A stretch of 7,909 nt of DNA from DATAWZ01 sp036266975 (GTDB lineage Bacteria; Actinomycetota; Thermoleophilia; Solirubrobacterales; Solirubrobacteraceae), in contig DATAWZ010000154.1 of NCBI GenBank assembly GCA_036266975.1, positions 1 to 7,909 of the forward strand. The letters are read 5' to 3'. The stretch's first letter is position 1. Every line of letters starts with the position of its first letter. Below are positions 5,977-7,909 of the stretch, piece by piece. The translations under genes and the position numbers were made by a program. Under the pieces are notes generated by a model. It was not told where the DNA came from. It was given only the letters and a program-made list of their open reading frames with translations, and did not search any database.

Positions 5977-7909
5977 GTGAACAGCAAGGGAATGGTTGGT
6001 CGTCGTGTGCTCATGGGCCTTGCGACGCTCGGGCTCGCCGGAACGATGGGCGGCACGCTGCTCGCGGCCTCGGCTTCGGCAGAGCTGGACACGCTGACGG
6101 TAACGCTGCTCGGCGGCGCACAGGTGTCGGTCACGGTCGACGTGCCCCCGGGCACGCCGGTCGATCAGATCAAGCTGCCGAGCCTGCCGCTGCCGGTGAT
6201 CGCCGTCAGCCTCGGCGCCCCGGGCCCGGGTGGTCCGACCGCTCCGGGCGTGACGATCGGCAGCGCCGCGCCGACGACGAGCGCGTCGACTTCGACGAGC
6301 ACCGGCACGACGATGGGCAGCACGGGCAACACCCAGCAGAGCTCGGGCTCGCCGCTGGGCTCGCTCACCGCGCCGCCGTCGGCCCCCGCGCTCGTCCGCC
6401 AGCAGGGCCAGCGCCCGAGCCGCGGCACGCTGTCGGGCGTCGTCGTCCTGACCTCGCACAAGCGCGCACACGTCGCCCTACCGTCGACGCCGCTGCGTCT
6501 GCCCGACGGGCTGCCCACGCCGGCCAACCCGACGCTGTCGCAGTTCGTCCCCGGCGCGGCGCCGATCGGCGTGCCCGACTTCTTCATCGACAACTTCGAC
6601 GTCCCGCCGTTCCTGCTGCCGATCTACCAGGCGGCCGGAACGATGTACGACGTCCCCTGGCAGGTGCTCGCCTCGATCAACCAGATCGAGACCGACTACG
6701 GCCGAGACCTGTCGACGTCGAACGCCGGCGCCGAGGGCTGGATGCAGTTCCTGCCCAGCGAGTGGAGGACCTACGGGATCGACGCGACCGGCACCGGCAC
6801 GCGTGACCCGTACAACCCGGCCGACGCGATCTTCGCCGCGGCCAACTACCTGCACGCCGCGGGCGCGTCGACCAACCTGCGCGGCGCGATCTACGCCTAC
6901 AACCACGCCAACTGGTACGTGGACTCGGTCCTGCTGCGCGCGCAGCTGATCGGCGGGATGCCCTCGCAGCTCGTGTCGGCCGTGACGGGCCTGACCCAGG
7001 GCACCTTCCCGGTGGCGTGGGCGTCGACCTACGCCGACGACGTCACCGAGGCCGCGCAGATGGATGCCGCCCGCGACAGCGCCGCCGACCCGGCGGTTTC
7101 GCATCCGTCGGGCACGAACATCTACTCGCGCGCCGGCGCCCCGGTCGTCGCCGTCCAGGACGGCGAGATCATCGCCATGGGCCAGTCCAAGACCCAGGGC
7201 CGGTACATCCAGCTGCGCGACGCCTACGGCAACGTCTACACCTACTCCGGGCTGAAGAAGCTGTCCGCCGAATATCCGGTGCCCAAGCCGGTCCAGCCGA
7301 CCGCCGCCCAGATCAGCAGCGAGCTGCAGCCCAACGTTCTCGACGCACCGGCGCCCTCCGGGCCGGCAACCGCCGGAGCGCAGCCGTCGTTGACCGCGGC
7401 GCTGCCGTCGGCCGTGAGCGGCGCGGTGAACGCCGTGTCGAGCGCCGCATCCTCGGTGACGACCGCGGTAGGCAGCGCGCTGAACGGCAAGGAGCGCCTG
7501 TTCGCCAACCCGAGCCTGCCCTCCGCGCTCGCCGCCGGCTCCTTGACGAGCCTGGCCGACGCCGCGCCCGGGCTGCCCGGCGCCCAGAGCTTCAACCAGT
7601 ACTTCACCCAGGTGTTCGGGCTCGCCGCCAGCCAGGTGATCCTCCGCCCGCTCACCGTCGGCTCGCAGGTCATCGCCGGCACGATCCTCGGCCGGCTGGG
7701 CACGATCAGCAAGGGCGAGGCGCCGCACATCCTCTTCCAGATCCGTCCGGCCGGGCCGGGCGCTCCGCTGATCGATCCCAAGCCGATCCTCGACGGCTGG
7801 GGGCTGCTGCAGCGCACCTCGACCTATCGCGCCAAGGGCATGGACCCGTTCACCAGCACCGCACCGACCGTCGGCCAGGTGCTGCTGGAGTCCAAGGCCC
7901 AGCTCGAGC
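5977..7909 (+). CDS. Secreted lytic transglycosylase with degenerate M23/LytM module (C-terminus cut off)
   Basis: The product should cleave peptidoglycan glycan strands outside the membrane. With GTG 5977 as start, 644 residues are visible. A signal peptide occupies about 1-35 (GRR, hydrophobic stretch 11-29, ASASA before a likely cut). A Ser/Thr/Pro/Gly-rich linker spans about 79-138. An SLT domain of the Slt35/MltB type spans about 200-325, with catalytic Glu238 in NQIETDYGRD, then AGAEGWMQFLPSEW (250-263) and AYNHANWYVD (307-316). An M23-like fold follows in two pieces (about 376-430 and 556-606) around an Ala/Ser/Pro-rich insert. Its zinc ligands are missing: Asn381 replaces the usual Asp, and HIL (584-586) replaces HxH. 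Alternative in-frame starts are ATG 5962 and ATG 5992; all keep the signal peptide, and GTG 5977 has GAGG 9 nt upstream. No stop is reached. Confidence 0.88.
   Translation, partial: MNSKGMVGRRVLMGLATLGLAGTMGGTLLAASASAELDTLTVTLLGGAQVSVTVDVPPGTPVDQIKLPSLPLPVIAVSLGAPGPGGPTAPGVTIGSAAPTTSASTSTSTGTTMGSTGNTQQSSGSPLGSLTAPPSAPALVRQQGQRPSRGTLSGVVVLTSHKRAHVALPSTPLRLPDGLPTPANPTLSQFVPGAAPIGVPDFFIDNFDVPPFLLPIYQAAGTMYDVPWQVLASINQIETDYGRDLSTSNAGAEGWMQFLPSEWRTYGIDATGTGTRDPYNPADAIFAAANYLHAAGASTNLRGAIYAYNHANWYVDSVLLRAQLIGGMPSQLVSAVTGLTQGTFPVAWASTYADDVTEAAQMDAARDSAADPAVSHPSGTNIYSRAGAPVVAVQDGEIIAMGQSKTQGRYIQLRDAYGNVYTYSGLKKLSAEYPVPKPVQPTAAQISSELQPNVLDAPAPSGPATAGAQPSLTAALPSAVSGAVNAVSSAASSVTTAVGSALNGKERLFANPSLPSALAAGSLTSLADAAPGLPGAQSFNQYFTQVFGLAASQVILRPLTVGSQVIAGTILGRLGTISKGEAPHILFQIRPAGPGAPLIDPKPILDGWGLLQRTSTYRAKGMDPFTSTAPTVGQVLLESKAQLE

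Noticed and set aside
6478..7728. 416-residue minus-strand frame opposite the transglycosylase
   Set aside because: It is a shadow frame. The plus strand has the SLT catalytic motifs and signal peptide in continuous frame.

Overview
The window is very GC-rich, with third codon positions almost all G or C. It uses GTG and TTG starts, and several genes have a TAnnnT -10 box lying directly against the start codon. Together with a mycobacterial-type cyclase regulatory domain and a secreted transglycosylase carrying a degenerate M23 module, this suggests a high-GC actinobacterium. The class Thermoleophilia (Solirubrobacterales-like) is my best guess by family resemblance; there is no rRNA or marker gene here to prove it.

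Left half, minus strand, read from about 4390 down to 1: a possible 53-codon leader ORF overlaps the TTG start of a MerR-type HTH / class III adenylate cyclase gene. Five bases after the cyclase comes one uninterrupted ORF that fuses TilS (tRNA-Ile lysidine synthetase) to HprT (hypoxanthine-guanine phosphoribosyltransferase). After a 99-bp gap comes ftsH, cut by the window edge at residue 479. The order tilS-hprT-ftsH is a classical bacterial gene neighbourhood. What is less usual is the covalent TilS-HprT fusion and the DNA-binding cyclase placed at the head of the cluster.

Centre: a 109-bp divergent control region (4391-4499) separates this cluster from a plus-strand purine-nucleoside phosphorylase gene. 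It holds back-to-back candidate -10 boxes in both directions and an 8-bp inverted repeat. The phosphorylase (nucleoside to base plus ribose-1-phosphate) and HprT (base to nucleotide) are successive purine salvage steps encoded on either side of this region. The phosphorylase gene converges, with 18 bp between stop codons and a GC hairpin, on a minus-strand gene for a phasin-like coiled-coil protein that looks leaderless.

Right end: a 229-bp intergenic stretch (5748-5976) contains promoter-like sites and a C-tract/G-tract hairpin. It leads into a secreted lytic transglycosylase that runs off the window. That protein has an intact SLT catalytic domain, then an M23/LytM fold that has lost its zinc ligands and is interrupted by about 125 residues of Ala/Ser/Pro-rich sequence. 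No tRNA, rRNA, CRISPR array, insertion sequence or phage gene was seen.
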